Shown here: positions 17,914 to 25,690 of the stretch, piece after piece
How the letters are laid out: each line of letters starts with the position of its first letter
Numbering within the stretch: the stretch's first letter is position 1
NCBI RefSeq assembly: GCF_029894125.1
Contig: NZ_JARXYZ010000008.1
Location: 62,001-126,000, forward strand
Length of the DNA: 64,000 bases
DNA from: Kitasatospora sp. MAA19
GTDB lineage: Bacteria; Actinomycetota; Actinomycetes; Streptomycetales; Streptomycetaceae
Direction: 5' to 3'
The notes under the pieces: model-generated
Database searches by the model: none
What the model was told of the DNA's origin: nothing
Seen by the model: the letters and a program-made list of their open reading frames with translations, nothing else
Position numbers and translations under genes: made by a program

Positions 17914-17941
17914 GGCCGTTCCCGCCCCGGCCCCGCGGGCC

Positions 17942-17947
17942 TAGGCT
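17942..17947 (+). promoter_or_regulatory. -10 box of a leaderless promoter for the universal stress protein
   Basis: TAGGCT followed by exactly six bases and ATG 17954; no Shine-Dalgarno sequence. Confidence 0.55.
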
Positions 17948-17953
17948 CGAAGC

Positions 17954-18412
17954 ATGGCCCCGCAGCCGGACGGCAGGATCGTGGTCGGCGTGGACGGCTC
18001 CCCGCCCTCCCGCGCCGCCGTCCGCTGGGCGGCCCGCCAGGCCGTCCTCACCGGCGGACCGCTGGAGGCGGTGGCCGTCTGGGACTTCCCCTGCCTCTAC
18101 GGCGAGCACGGCCTCGTCCCGCCCGCCCTGGACGGCTTCGGGCGCGAGCACCGCGCGGCCGAGATCCTCGACGAGGCGCTGGCCTCCTGCGCCCCACCCG
18201 GCCCCCCGCCACCGCCCGGCCGCCCACCGTCCGTGCACCGCCGCCTCACGGCCGGCCCGCCCGGCCCCGCCCTGGTCGCCGCCGCGGCCGGCGCCGCCCT
18301 GCTCGTCCTCGGCAACCGCGGCCGCTCCACCCCGCCCGACGCCCCGCTCGGCACCGTCGCCCAGTACTGCCTCGACCACGCCCCCTGTCCGGTGGTGATC
18401 GTCCGCGACTGA
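17954..18412 (+). CDS. universal stress protein (UspA family), single domain
   Basis: 152-residue cytoplasmic nucleotide-binding protein. It opens with IVVGVDGSPPSRAAVRWA. Near the C-terminus the ATP-binding pattern G-x2-G-x9-G-T is intact (GNRG ... LGT), followed by CPVVIVRD. The middle (about residues 75-105) is Pro-rich and shorter than in standard Usp domains. ATP binding and a stress or dormancy role are inferred from family; there is no partner gene in the operon. Confidence 0.88.
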   Translation: MAPQPDGRIVVGVDGSPPSRAAVRWAARQAVLTGGPLEAVAVWDFPCLYGEHGLVPPALDGFGREHRAAEILDEALASCAPPGPPPPPGRPPSVHRRLTAGPPGPALVAAAAGAALLVLGNRGRSTPPDAPLGTVAQYCLDHAPCPVVIVRD

Positions 18413-18497
18413 CCGTCAGTTCACCGCCCCACCCCGACCATGACGGCCATCACACGGCCAACTCCCGCGCCCCCGCACCGGATTGCCCCGGGCAACG

Positions 18498-18537
18498 CAG
18501 AAGCCCCGCCCGGTCTCACGACCGGGCGGGGCTTCTG
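18498..18537 (-). terminator. hairpin after tRNA-Ala
   Basis: Perfect 17-base arms (18498-18514 and 18521-18537) around a 6-base loop, beginning 5 bases after the 3' end of the minus-strand tRNA. Confidence 0.8.
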
Positions 18538-18540
18538 TTG

Positions 18541-18616
<76 letters not shown>

Positions 18617-18627
18617 AACGAGAAGAA

Positions 18628-18633
18628 ACTCTA
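18628..18633 (-). promoter_or_regulatory. -10 box of the tRNA-Ala promoter
   Basis: TAGAGT on the minus strand, 11 bases upstream of the mature tRNA 5' end. The -35 region is weak (TCACGG, spacing 18). Confidence 0.45.
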
Positions 18634-18697
18634 GCACCTTTCGGAGGGGGTCCGTGACCACCCCCGGGGACGCGGTGCTGGTCGGGGGCCGGAGCTG

Positions 18698-19849
18698 TCA
18701 CTCGTTGGCCGCGCGGGGGCGGCTCTCCGGGGCCAGGGGTTCGGCGTACTGGTCGAAGAGCGGGGTCTTGCGGGGAGACTCGGCGGGACGCCCTGCGGTC
18801 CAGGTGCCGGGGGCCGACAGGTCGAGGCCGCGCGAGACCCGGGGGGCGACCGGCGCGGTGACGTACGTCGGCAGCGGGACGGGCACCGGCTCCCAGGAGT
18901 CCGGGCCGGCCGCGCCGCGCTCGCGCATGCCGTCGACCCACTCCTCGTGCTCGGTCGCCTCGGCCACCGCGGAGGCGGACGGCGCGGAGACGGACGGGGC
19001 GGAGACGGACGGCGCGAAGACGGTGGCCTCGCCGGCGTCGGTGGCCAGCCGCAGGTGCGGACGGCGCCCGGCCCGCTCCCCGGCGCCCGGGGCCTGGGCC
19101 CGGACCTGAGCCTGGGCCTGCGCTTGGCCTTGGGCCTGGGTCTGGGTCTGGGTGGCGGGGGCCGCGACGGGGGCGCTCCGGGCCGCGGCACGCTGCTGCT
19201 CGCGCTTGCGCAGCCGCTCGGCCGCCTGGGCGGCCCGCGCGCGGTCGAGCTTCACCTCGTAGCGCTCGCGCTCCAGCTTGCGCAGGTGGCCGATGTAGAG
19301 CGTGAGGAGGATCGCCGGGACGGCCGGGACCCAGAGGAAGGCCAGTCCGGCCACCGCCGCGACCACGGCGCCGAGCGCGAAGGCCAGGAAGAGCAGGGTG
19401 ACCATCCGGCGCCGACGGGCCAGCAGCCGGGCCCGGCGCTGCGCACCGCCGTGCGGTTCGGCCGGCGGACGCTCCCCCCGAACGTCCCGCTCGGGCGAGG
19501 GCTCGGCGACGGACGCCGGCTCGACGGCGGGGGGCTCGACGGGACGCGAAGGCTCGGCGGCGGACGGCTCGGCGGAGGGCGCGGAGTCCGCCGCGGGGTC
19601 GCCGACGGCGGCCTCGTCCCGTCCGGGAGTGCCGTCGCTGCCGTGCTCGTCTTCACGCGGTTCGTCGCCCAGGGCCCGGGCTGCCCGCCGCTCCAGCCCC
19701 GAACGCCCGGCCAGCAGGCGAATGGCGGTGCTGAAGCGTTCCGTCGGGCGCGCCTCGTTGAGTTCGTCCTGCCTGCGGAGCCACATCGGCACCAGATAGG
19801 CGGCCCAGGCCCCTACGATGACGGCGTAGATAAGGCCACTACTGCTCAC
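18698..19849 (-). CDS. sepX: SepX/GlpR-type divisome membrane protein
   Basis: 383 residues. One transmembrane helix at residues about 4-23 ends in YLVPMWLRR. A charged, Pro/Glu/Ser-rich region of about 120 residues leads to a long hydrophobic pair at 149-189, then a coiled, Arg/Glu-rich stretch. A Gln/Ala repeat (TQTQTQAQGQ...) lies near 233-250, with an acidic/Pro-rich tail after it. This layout and the rimJ, moaC/mog, moeA, galU neighbourhood match SepX of Streptomyces and GlpR of corynebacteria, which act in septum placement with the gephyrin-like protein Glp. GTG 19849 has a TACGGT box 7 bases upstream. Assignment rests on layout plus synteny. Confidence 0.78.
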   Translation of the reverse strand: MSSSGLIYAVIVGAWAAYLVPMWLRRQDELNEARPTERFSTAIRLLAGRSGLERRAARALGDEPREDEHGSDGTPGRDEAAVGDPAADSAPSAEPSAAEPSRPVEPPAVEPASVAEPSPERDVRGERPPAEPHGGAQRRARLLARRRRMVTLLFLAFALGAVVAAVAGLAFLWVPAVPAILLTLYIGHLRKLERERYEVKLDRARAAQAAERLRKREQQRAAARSAPVAAPATQTQTQAQGQAQAQAQVRAQAPGAGERAGRRPHLRLATDAGEATVFAPSVSAPSVSAPSASAVAEATEHEEWVDGMRERGAAGPDSWEPVPVPLPTYVTAPVAPRVSRGLDLSAPGTWTAGRPAESPRKTPLFDQYAEPLAPESRPRAANE

Positions 19850-19856
19850 GATTCAC

Positions 19857-19862
19857 ACCGTA
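19857..19862 (-). promoter_or_regulatory. -10 box of a leaderless promoter for sepX
   Basis: On the minus strand TACGGT is followed by 7 bases and GTG 19849. TTGCTG 20 bases further upstream is a loose -35 candidate. The 150-base spacer to rimJ is unusually AT-rich, including a TATCGATA palindrome near 19977. Confidence 0.5.
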
Positions 19863-19998
19863 CGGGCGCCGGGAAGGCCTGGCAGCAATTTGGCTCGGCG
19901 TGTCGTGTGATCAAGCTGATTCTCCGACTATTTTGCCGGTATTTGTGCCAGTCCACCGCCACGCCGATGCCATATCGATATTTGTTTCGAACATATAT

Positions 19999-20583
19999 TC
20001 AATTAGTTGACTCGCGGCCGGAACTGATCGCCCGCCAGCGTTCCAGCATCCCCTCCGGGACCTCCTCGGCGGTCAGCGCGTACACCAGGTGGTCCCGCCA
20101 GTCGCCGTCGATGTGGAGATAGCGTGGGCGGATTCCCTCCGAGCGGAAGCCGAGCTTTTCCACCACCCGGCGGCTCGGGGCGTTCTCCGGGCGGATGCAG
20201 ACCTCGATCCGGTGCAGCCCGAGGGTGCGGAAACAGTGGTTGACCGAAAGCGCCACGGCGGTCGGCATGATGCCCCGGCCGGCCACCGCCTCGTCGATCC
20301 AGTACCCGACGTTCGCCGAGCACATCGAGCCCCAGGTGATGCCGCCGACGGTCAGCTGGCCGACCAGCTGCCCCTTGTGGAGCACGACGAAGGGCAGCAT
20401 CCGCCCGGCCGAGGCCTCGCCGCGCAGGAAGCGGACCATCTGCCGGTACGTCGGGCGCGGCCCGGCGGCCTGCCCGGCCGGACCGGGCGGGACGGTCGCC
20501 TCCCAGCGGCGCAGCCAGTCCCGGTTGCGGCGGCTGACCTCCTGCCACTCACGCTGGTCGCGGGCCCGGATCGGGCGCAGCAC
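19999..20583 (-). CDS. rimJ: GNAT N-acetyltransferase, RimJ type
   Basis: Acetyl-CoA-dependent N-acetyltransferase; relatives acetylate the N-terminus of ribosomal protein S5. The GNAT core is clear: QLVGQLTVGGITWG, the acetyl-CoA loop region GYWIDEAVAGRGIMPTAV, and RPENAPSRRVVEKLGF. The GTG at 20583 used here has GAGGGGG close upstream. It begins inside the first strand (VELHEGEVVLRP), so the true start may be CTG 20625, which overlaps the mog stop as CTGA and would give 208 residues. It lies between mog and sepX, a conserved actinobacterial position. Confidence 0.88.
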   Translation of the reverse strand: MLRPIRARDQREWQEVSRRNRDWLRRWEATVPPGPAGQAAGPRPTYRQMVRFLRGEASAGRMLPFVVLHKGQLVGQLTVGGITWGSMCSANVGYWIDEAVAGRGIMPTAVALSVNHCFRTLGLHRIEVCIRPENAPSRRVVEKLGFRSEGIRPRYLHIDGDWRDHLVYALTAEEVPEGMLERWRAISSGRESTN

Positions 20584-20621
20584 GACCTCCCCCTCGTGGA
20601 GTTCGACCGGCCAGCCGGCGT

Positions 20622-21125
20622 TCAGTGCGCCCTCCCGGAAGCTGGGGCGTCCGGCCGGGGGTGGTCCCCGCCGCCGAGCTGGTCGACGGCGTGGGCGAGC
20701 AGCGGTTCGAGGACGGCCAGGCCGTCCCGGACGCCGCCGGTCGATCCCGGCAGGTTGACGATCAGGGTACGTCCGGCGAGGCCGGCCAGCCCCCGGGAGA
20801 GCGCCGAGGTCGGGACCTTCTCCCGGCCGTACGCGCGGATGGACTCGGCGATGCCGGGGACCTGCCGGTCGATCACCCGGGCGGTCATCTCGGGGGTGAG
20901 GTCCATCGGCGAGATGCCGGTGCCGCCGGTGGTGAGGACGACGTCGTAGCCGGCCGCGACGGCCTCGCGCAGGACGGCCTCCACCGGCTCGCCGTCCGGG
21001 ACGACCCGGGGGCCGTCGGCGCTGAAGCCCATCGCGGTCAGGCCGGCCACCAGCAGCGGGCCGCCCTTGTCCTCGTAGACGCCGGCCGAGGCCCGGTTGG
21101 AGACCGTCACCGCGAGGGCCCTCAC
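20622..21125 (-). CDS. mog: molybdopterin adenylyltransferase (Mog/MoaB family)
   Basis: 167 residues. It adenylates molybdopterin, the step before metal insertion. The MPT-binding motifs are TTGGTGISPMD and the late LPGSTGGVRDGL. GTG 21125 overlaps the moaC stop (GTGA), so translation is coupled. The last 15 residues are a His/Pro/Asp-rich tail. In actinomycetes MoaB and Mog types are hard to tell apart by eye. Confidence 0.9.
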   Translation of the reverse strand: MRALAVTVSNRASAGVYEDKGGPLLVAGLTAMGFSADGPRVVPDGEPVEAVLREAVAAGYDVVLTTGGTGISPMDLTPEMTARVIDRQVPGIAESIRAYGREKVPTSALSRGLAGLAGRTLIVNLPGSTGGVRDGLAVLEPLLAHAVDQLGGGDHPRPDAPASGRAH

Positions 21126-21622
21126 GCGCCGGCCTCCGGCGCGAACCAGTCACCGCTCTTGCCGCCGGTCTTGCTGAGCACCCGGACGGACTCGATGGTG
21201 GCGCCCTTGTCGACGGCCTTGACCATGTCGATCACCGTGAGGCCGGCCACCGCGACGGCGGTCAGCGCCTCCATCTCGACGCCGGTGCGGTCGGCGGTCT
21301 TCACGGTGGCGGTGATCTCGACGGCGTCGTCCACCACCGTGAGGTCGACCTTGACGCCGGAGACGGCGATCGGGTGGCAGAGCGGGACCAGCTCGGGGGT
21401 CTTCTTGGCGCCCATGATCCCGGCGATCCGGGCCACCGCGAGGGCGTCACCCTTGGGCACCCCCTCGCCGCGCAACAGCTCGACCACCGTCGGGGAGACC
21501 CGGACCCGGCCGGTCGCGACGGCGGTGCGCGCGGTGGTGGCCTTCTCGGAGACGTCGACCATCCGGGCCGCGCCCTGGTCGTCGACATGGGTGAGGCGGT
21601 CGCCAGGGGCAGGTGTCGTCAC
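21122..21622 (-). CDS. moaC: cyclic pyranopterin monophosphate synthase
   Basis: 166 residues. It converts the MoaA product to cyclic pyranopterin monophosphate in molybdenum-cofactor synthesis. It has the diagnostic PLCHPIAVSG motif, MEALTAVAVAGLTVIDM and the lysine-rich VLSKTGGKSG end. GTG 21622 has GGAG 6 bases upstream. It overlaps mog by four bases. No moaA, moaD or moaE gene is close, so the rest of the pathway lies elsewhere. Confidence 0.95.
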   Translation of the reverse strand: MTTPAPGDRLTHVDDQGAARMVDVSEKATTARTAVATGRVRVSPTVVELLRGEGVPKGDALAVARIAGIMGAKKTPELVPLCHPIAVSGVKVDLTVVDDAVEITATVKTADRTGVEMEALTAVAVAGLTVIDMVKAVDKGATIESVRVLSKTGGKSGDWFAPEAGA

Positions 21623-21736
21623 GGGTGGCTCCAGGGGCGCGCAGATCGAATACCGCGCTACCGTACAGCTCCCCCGGCCCGCCCCGTGGGAGGGGCCGGG
21701 TGGCAGGACGCGCCCCGCGGCCTCGTGCGACCGGGG

Positions 21737-23077
21737 TCAGGAGCCGAGCAGCACCACGTCGACCTCGCTGCCGGCGGACAGCGCGGTGACGTCCTCGGGG
21801 ACGGTGATCAGGCAGTTCGCCCGGGCCAGGGCGCCGACCAGGTGCGACTCGGCGCCGCCCACCGGCTCGACGGTGCCGTCCGCCGCCGAGTAGCGCCCGC
21901 GCAGGAACTGCCGGCGGCCGGCCGGCGAGCGCAGTGCCGCCGGGCAGAGCGCCCGGACCACCGGGCGGTGGACGTCAGCGGCGCCGAGCATGGTGCGGAT
22001 CACCGGGCGGACGAACAGCTCGAAGGAGATGTAGGCGCTGACCGGGTTGCCGGGCAGGGCGAGCAGCGGGACGCCGACCGCGCCGCCGATCCGGCCGAAG
22101 CCCTGCGGCTTGCCGGGCTGCATCCGCAGCCTGCGGAAGTCGACGCCGCCGTAGGACTCGAAGACCTCCTTGACCACGTCGTACGCGCCGACGCTGACCC
22201 CGCCGCTGGTGACGATCAGGTCGGCCCGGCCGAGCTGGTCCTCCAGGACGGCGCGCAGGCGCTCGGCCCGGTCCGGGACGGCGCCGACCCGGTAGGCGAT
22301 GGCACCGGCCTCCTGGGCGGCCGCGGTGAGGGTGAAGCTGTTGGAGTCGGAGATCTGCCCGGGGCCGACCGGTTCGCCGGGCTGGACCAGCTCGCTGCCG
22401 GTGGAGAGCACCACGACCCGCGGGCGCGGGCGGACCTTCACGGTGCCGCGGCCGATCGCGGCGAGCAGGCCGAGCTGGGTCGGGCCGAGCCGGGTGCCGG
22501 CCTCCAGGACGGTGGCTCCGGCCGCGACGTCGCTGCCGCGGCGGCGGATGTGCGCGCCCTCGGCGACCGGGCGCAGGACGCGGACCTCCTCGTCCTCGAC
22601 GGGCGCGGTCATCGCGTCGGCGGGCGCGCCGGTACCGGTGCCGCCGTCGGTCCATTCGACCGGGGCGACGGCCTGGGCGCCGGGTGGGACGGGGGCGCCG
22701 GTCATGATCCGGGCGGCCTGGCCGGGCCCGACCCGGGGCAGTTCGTCCGCGCCGGCGGCGATGTCGCCGACGACCGCGAGCACCGAGGGGTAGCGGTCGG
22801 TGGCGCCGGCCGTGTCGGCGGTGCGGACGGCGTAGCCGTCCATCGAGCTGTTGTCGAAGGGCGGCAGGTCGCCGTCGGCGCGGACGTCCTCGTCGAGCCG
22901 GCAGCCCTGGGCGTCGAGCAGTTGCAGCTCGATGGCGGGCAGCGGGCCGACCGCGGCCAGCACGTCGGCGAGGTGCTCGTCCACCGTCCAGAGGCGGGGG
23001 GCCGCCGGTGCCGGGTCCGCGGACCCGTCGCAGCAGGCTGCGGCGGACCCAGTGGTGTGTTCGGTGGACCCGGTCAT
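21737..23077 (-). CDS. glp: MoeA/gephyrin-like protein (Glp)
   Basis: 446 residues, four-domain MoeA architecture: PPFDNSSMDGYAVR in domain III, RIMTGAPVPPGAQAV, STGSELVQPGEPVGPGQISDSNS, the MPT-binding TSGGVSVGAYDVVKEV and LPGNPVSAYISF. MoeA inserts molybdate into adenylated molybdopterin. In corynebacteria and probably streptomycetes this particular copy, lying beside galU, rimJ and the sepX/glpR gene, works as the division scaffold Glp that binds SepF. The Cys/Ala-rich N-terminus (about 28 residues) precedes the conserved core. Whether it is catalytic, structural or both cannot be decided here. Confidence 0.9.
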   Translation of the reverse strand: MTGSTEHTTGSAAACCDGSADPAPAAPRLWTVDEHLADVLAAVGPLPAIELQLLDAQGCRLDEDVRADGDLPPFDNSSMDGYAVRTADTAGATDRYPSVLAVVGDIAAGADELPRVGPGQAARIMTGAPVPPGAQAVAPVEWTDGGTGTGAPADAMTAPVEDEEVRVLRPVAEGAHIRRRGSDVAAGATVLEAGTRLGPTQLGLLAAIGRGTVKVRPRPRVVVLSTGSELVQPGEPVGPGQISDSNSFTLTAAAQEAGAIAYRVGAVPDRAERLRAVLEDQLGRADLIVTSGGVSVGAYDVVKEVFESYGGVDFRRLRMQPGKPQGFGRIGGAVGVPLLALPGNPVSAYISFELFVRPVIRTMLGAADVHRPVVRALCPAALRSPAGRRQFLRGRYSAADGTVEPVGGAESHLVGALARANCLITVPEDVTALSAGSEVDVVLLGS

Positions 23078-23102
23078 CGGCGGCTCACTCTCTGTCGTCG
23101 TG

Positions 23103-24023
23103 TCAGTCCTGCAGCTCGGTGGCGACGAACTCCCGCAGCCAGGAGCGGAACTCCGGGCCCAGGTCCGCGCGCTCGGCGGCCAGCCGGACGATAGCGCGCA
23201 GGTAGTCCGCGCGGTCGCCGGTGTCGTAGCGGCGGCCCTTGAAGAGCACGCCGTGCACCTGGCCGCCGGCCTCCGGCTCGCGGGTGGTCAACTCACGCAG
23301 GGCGTCGGTGAGCTGGATCTCGCCGCCGCGGCCGGGCGGGGTCTCGCGCAGCACGTCGAAGACCAGCGGGTCGAGGACGTAGCGGCCGATGACGGCGTAG
23401 TTCGACGGGGCCTCGTGCGTCTCGGGCTTCTCGACCAGGTCGGTCACCTGGAAGACGTCCTCGCCGAAGCCGTTCGCCTTGACGGCGGCGCAGCCGTAGA
23501 GGTGGATCTGCGAGGGGTCGACCTCCATGAGGGCGACGACCGAGCCGCCGAGCTCCTGCTGCACCTCGATCATGCGGGAGAGCAGCGGGTCGCGCGGGTC
23601 GATCAGGTCGTCGCCGAGCAGGACGGCGAAGGGCTGGCCGGCCACGTGCTGCTCGGCGACCGAGACGGCGTGGCCGAGGCCCTTCGGGTCGCCCTGGCGG
23701 ACGTAGTGCATGTTGGCCAGGTCGACGGACTCGCGGACCCGGCGCAGGCGGTCCTCGTCCCCCTTGCGGGAGAGCAGCTCCTCCAGCTCGTAGGCGCGGT
23801 CGAAGTGGTCCTCCAGCGCGCGCTTGTTACGGCCGGTGACCATCAGTATGTCGGACAGCCCGGCGGAAGCGGCCTCCTCGACGACGTACTGGATGGCCGG
23901 CTTGTCGACGACGGGCAGCATCTCCTTCGGAGTGGCCTTGGTTGCCGGCAGGAAGCGGGTGCCCAGTCCGGCCGCGGGTACCACAGCCTTGGTTACCGGG
24001 ATTCGGGAGTTGGTCGTCGTCAT
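23103..24023 (-). CDS. galU: UTP-glucose-1-phosphate uridylyltransferase
   Basis: 306 residues. It makes UDP-glucose from UTP and glucose-1-phosphate for cell-wall and trehalose/glycogen metabolism. The nucleotide-binding signature AAGLGTRFLPATKATPKEML (23-residue region after residue 15), VVDKPAIQY, GHAVSVAE and LVEKP are all present. It sits 50 bases downstream of the GGDEF gene and 25 bases upstream of moeA/glp, so all three may be cotranscribed. Confidence 0.96.
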   Translation of the reverse strand: MTTTNSRIPVTKAVVPAAGLGTRFLPATKATPKEMLPVVDKPAIQYVVEEAASAGLSDILMVTGRNKRALEDHFDRAYELEELLSRKGDEDRLRRVRESVDLANMHYVRQGDPKGLGHAVSVAEQHVAGQPFAVLLGDDLIDPRDPLLSRMIEVQQELGGSVVALMEVDPSQIHLYGCAAVKANGFGEDVFQVTDLVEKPETHEAPSNYAVIGRYVLDPLVFDVLRETPPGRGGEIQLTDALRELTTREPEAGGQVHGVLFKGRRYDTGDRADYLRAIVRLAAERADLGPEFRSWLREFVATELQD

Positions 24024-24073
24024 GCGTTTACCTTACTCAGGCACGTTTTCGCCCGGCCGAGCGCGGTCGACGG

Positions 24074-24985
24074 CTATGACAGCACGTCGCGGGGCCCGGC
24101 CACGGTGGCAGGCGTATGGGAATCGACCGGCTGGGCGAGGGGGGCCCCTCCGGCACAGGGCGACACACTACCCGGCTTTCCCAAACGGTCACGCTCGGCT
24201 GTCGTCCGGTGCTCCGGAGGGCAGGCGGGCGGGGCGTTCAGCTCCGCCGCGGGCCGGTCCCCGGGGCACGGGCGGACCCGCCAGCAGTCGCCGCCGGCCG
24301 CCCTGGCCTCGGCGAGCGCGCGGTCGGCGGCGCGCAGCAGCACGGCGGCGTGGGTGCCGTCCTCGGGCAGCACGGCGATGCCGATCGCGGCGGTGAGTCC
24401 GTTGCCGTGGGCCGGGCGGGGCTCGCGCGGGCCGGAGGACCAGTCGAGCAGCAGGTGCCGGCGGACCGACCAGACCAGCCGTTCGGCGACCTGCGCGGCG
24501 CCCTCGGCGCCGGTGTCCGGCAGCACCACCAGGAACTCCTCCCCGCTGTACCGGCCGAGGGTGTCGGCCCGGCGGATCTCCATCGCCAGCCGCTGGGCGA
24601 GGTCGCGCAGTATCGTGCCGGCGCGGCCGCGCCCGTGCTCGGCGACGACCGCGTCGAAGCCGGCGATCTCCAGCAGCAGCACGGCCAGCGGGCGCGGTCC
24701 TTCGGGCTGGTCGGTCCGCTCGGCCCGGCGGGCGCGCTCGATCTCGCGGTCCAGGGTGAGCTGCAGGTGGCGGTAGTTCCACACGCCGGTGAGCGGGTCG
24801 CAGGAGGCGGTGCGCTCCAGGTCGGCGCAGTGCGCCTCCAGCTCGGCGATCCGCTCGCGCAGCCGGTCCTGCCGGGCGGCGGCTGCGGCACCGCCCCGGC
24901 GCAGCCGCAGCCCGAGCACGGTGGCGCCGGCCAGCGCGGGGGCGCTCAGCACGGCCAGGGCCTGGACCAGCAGCGGGGTGGACAA
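24074..24985 (-). CDS. membrane-anchored GGDEF-domain protein with atypical active site
   Basis: 303 residues. An N-terminal hydrophobic helix (about 5-28) and a short coiled-coil linker (about 36-60) lead into a GGDEF domain starting CDPLTGVWNYRHL. The signature is SGEEF at 147-151 instead of GGDEF. The usual metal aspartate region reads LLLEIAGF and the substrate asparagine position looks replaced (VVAEHG). Diguanylate cyclase activity is therefore doubtful and a c-di-GMP or GTP receptor role is possible. About 60 disordered residues follow the domain. TTG 24985 is taken as start, with AAAGGG about 9 bases upstream. Confidence 0.8.
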   Translation of the reverse strand: MSTPLLVQALAVLSAPALAGATVLGLRLRRGGAAAAARQDRLRERIAELEAHCADLERTASCDPLTGVWNYRHLQLTLDREIERARRAERTDQPEGPRPLAVLLLEIAGFDAVVAEHGRGRAGTILRDLAQRLAMEIRRADTLGRYSGEEFLVVLPDTGAEGAAQVAERLVWSVRRHLLLDWSSGPREPRPAHGNGLTAAIGIAVLPEDGTHAAVLLRAADRALAEARAAGGDCWRVRPCPGDRPAAELNAPPACPPEHRTTAERDRLGKPGSVSPCAGGAPLAQPVDSHTPATVAGPRDVLS

Positions 24986-25060
24986 TCGCGACGCCCTTTC
25001 GCGTGTCAGGCTCTGCGCGTCGACGACACCGGCCGGCGGCACAGAGTTGCGGAGGATCCG

Positions 25061-25636
25061 ATGCACAACGAGAAGAGCGATCTGAGGACACGGCTGTTGA
25101 CGGAGCGCCGCGCACTCTCCCCCGAGGGACGCGCGGAGGCGGCACGCGCGCTGGCCGGGCACGCCGGGGAGCTGGCGGCGCCGGGCACCACCGTGGCCGC
25201 GTACGTCTCGGTGGGCGCCGAGCCCGGGACCAGGCCGCTGCTGGACGCGCTGCGGGCGCGCGGGGTGCGGGTGCTGCTGCCGGTGCTGCTGCCCGACAAC
25301 GACCTGGACTGGGCCGCGTACGAGGGTCCGCAGGCGCTGGCCCCGGCGGGGCGCGGGCTGCTGGAGCCGGTCGGCCCGCGGCTGGGCCCGGAGGCCGTCA
25401 CGCAGGCCTCGGTGGTGCTGCTGCCGGGCCTGGCGGTGGACCGGCAGGGGCTGCGGCTGGGCCGCGGCGGCGGCAGTTACGACCGGGTGCTGGCCCGACT
25501 GGCGCGGGCGGGCGCACGGCCGGTGCTGGCGGTGCTGCTGTACGAGCACGAGCTGGTGGAGCAGGTGCCGGCCGAGCCGCACGACCGGCCGGTGGACCTG
25601 GCGGTCACGCCGTCCGGGCCGCAGCGGCTGGGGTGA
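25061..25636 (+). CDS. fthC: 5-formyltetrahydrofolate cyclo-ligase
   Basis: 191 residues. It converts 5-formyl-THF to 5,10-methenyl-THF with ATP. The N-terminal KSDLRTRLLTERRAL and the C-terminal loop GRGGGSYDR (134-142) are the family signatures. The start is fixed by GGAGG five bases before ATG 25061. It is divergent from the GGDEF gene with 75 bases between starts, which must hold both promoters. Confidence 0.93.
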   Translation: MHNEKSDLRTRLLTERRALSPEGRAEAARALAGHAGELAAPGTTVAAYVSVGAEPGTRPLLDALRARGVRVLLPVLLPDNDLDWAAYEGPQALAPAGRGLLEPVGPRLGPEAVTQASVVLLPGLAVDRQGLRLGRGGGSYDRVLARLARAGARPVLAVLLYEHELVEQVPAEPHDRPVDLAVTPSGPQRLG

Positions 25637-25641
25637 GACGG

Positions 25642-25677
25642 CGGCGGCCCCACTCCGGGCAGGGAGCGGGGCCGCCG
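25642..25677. terminator. hairpin between fthC and the acylase gene
   Basis: Ten-base complementary arms (25642-25651 and 25668-25677) between two convergent genes whose stops are 54 bases apart. It is likely to work in both directions. Confidence 0.6.
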
Positions 25678-25690
25678 GGGTCGCGCGGGG

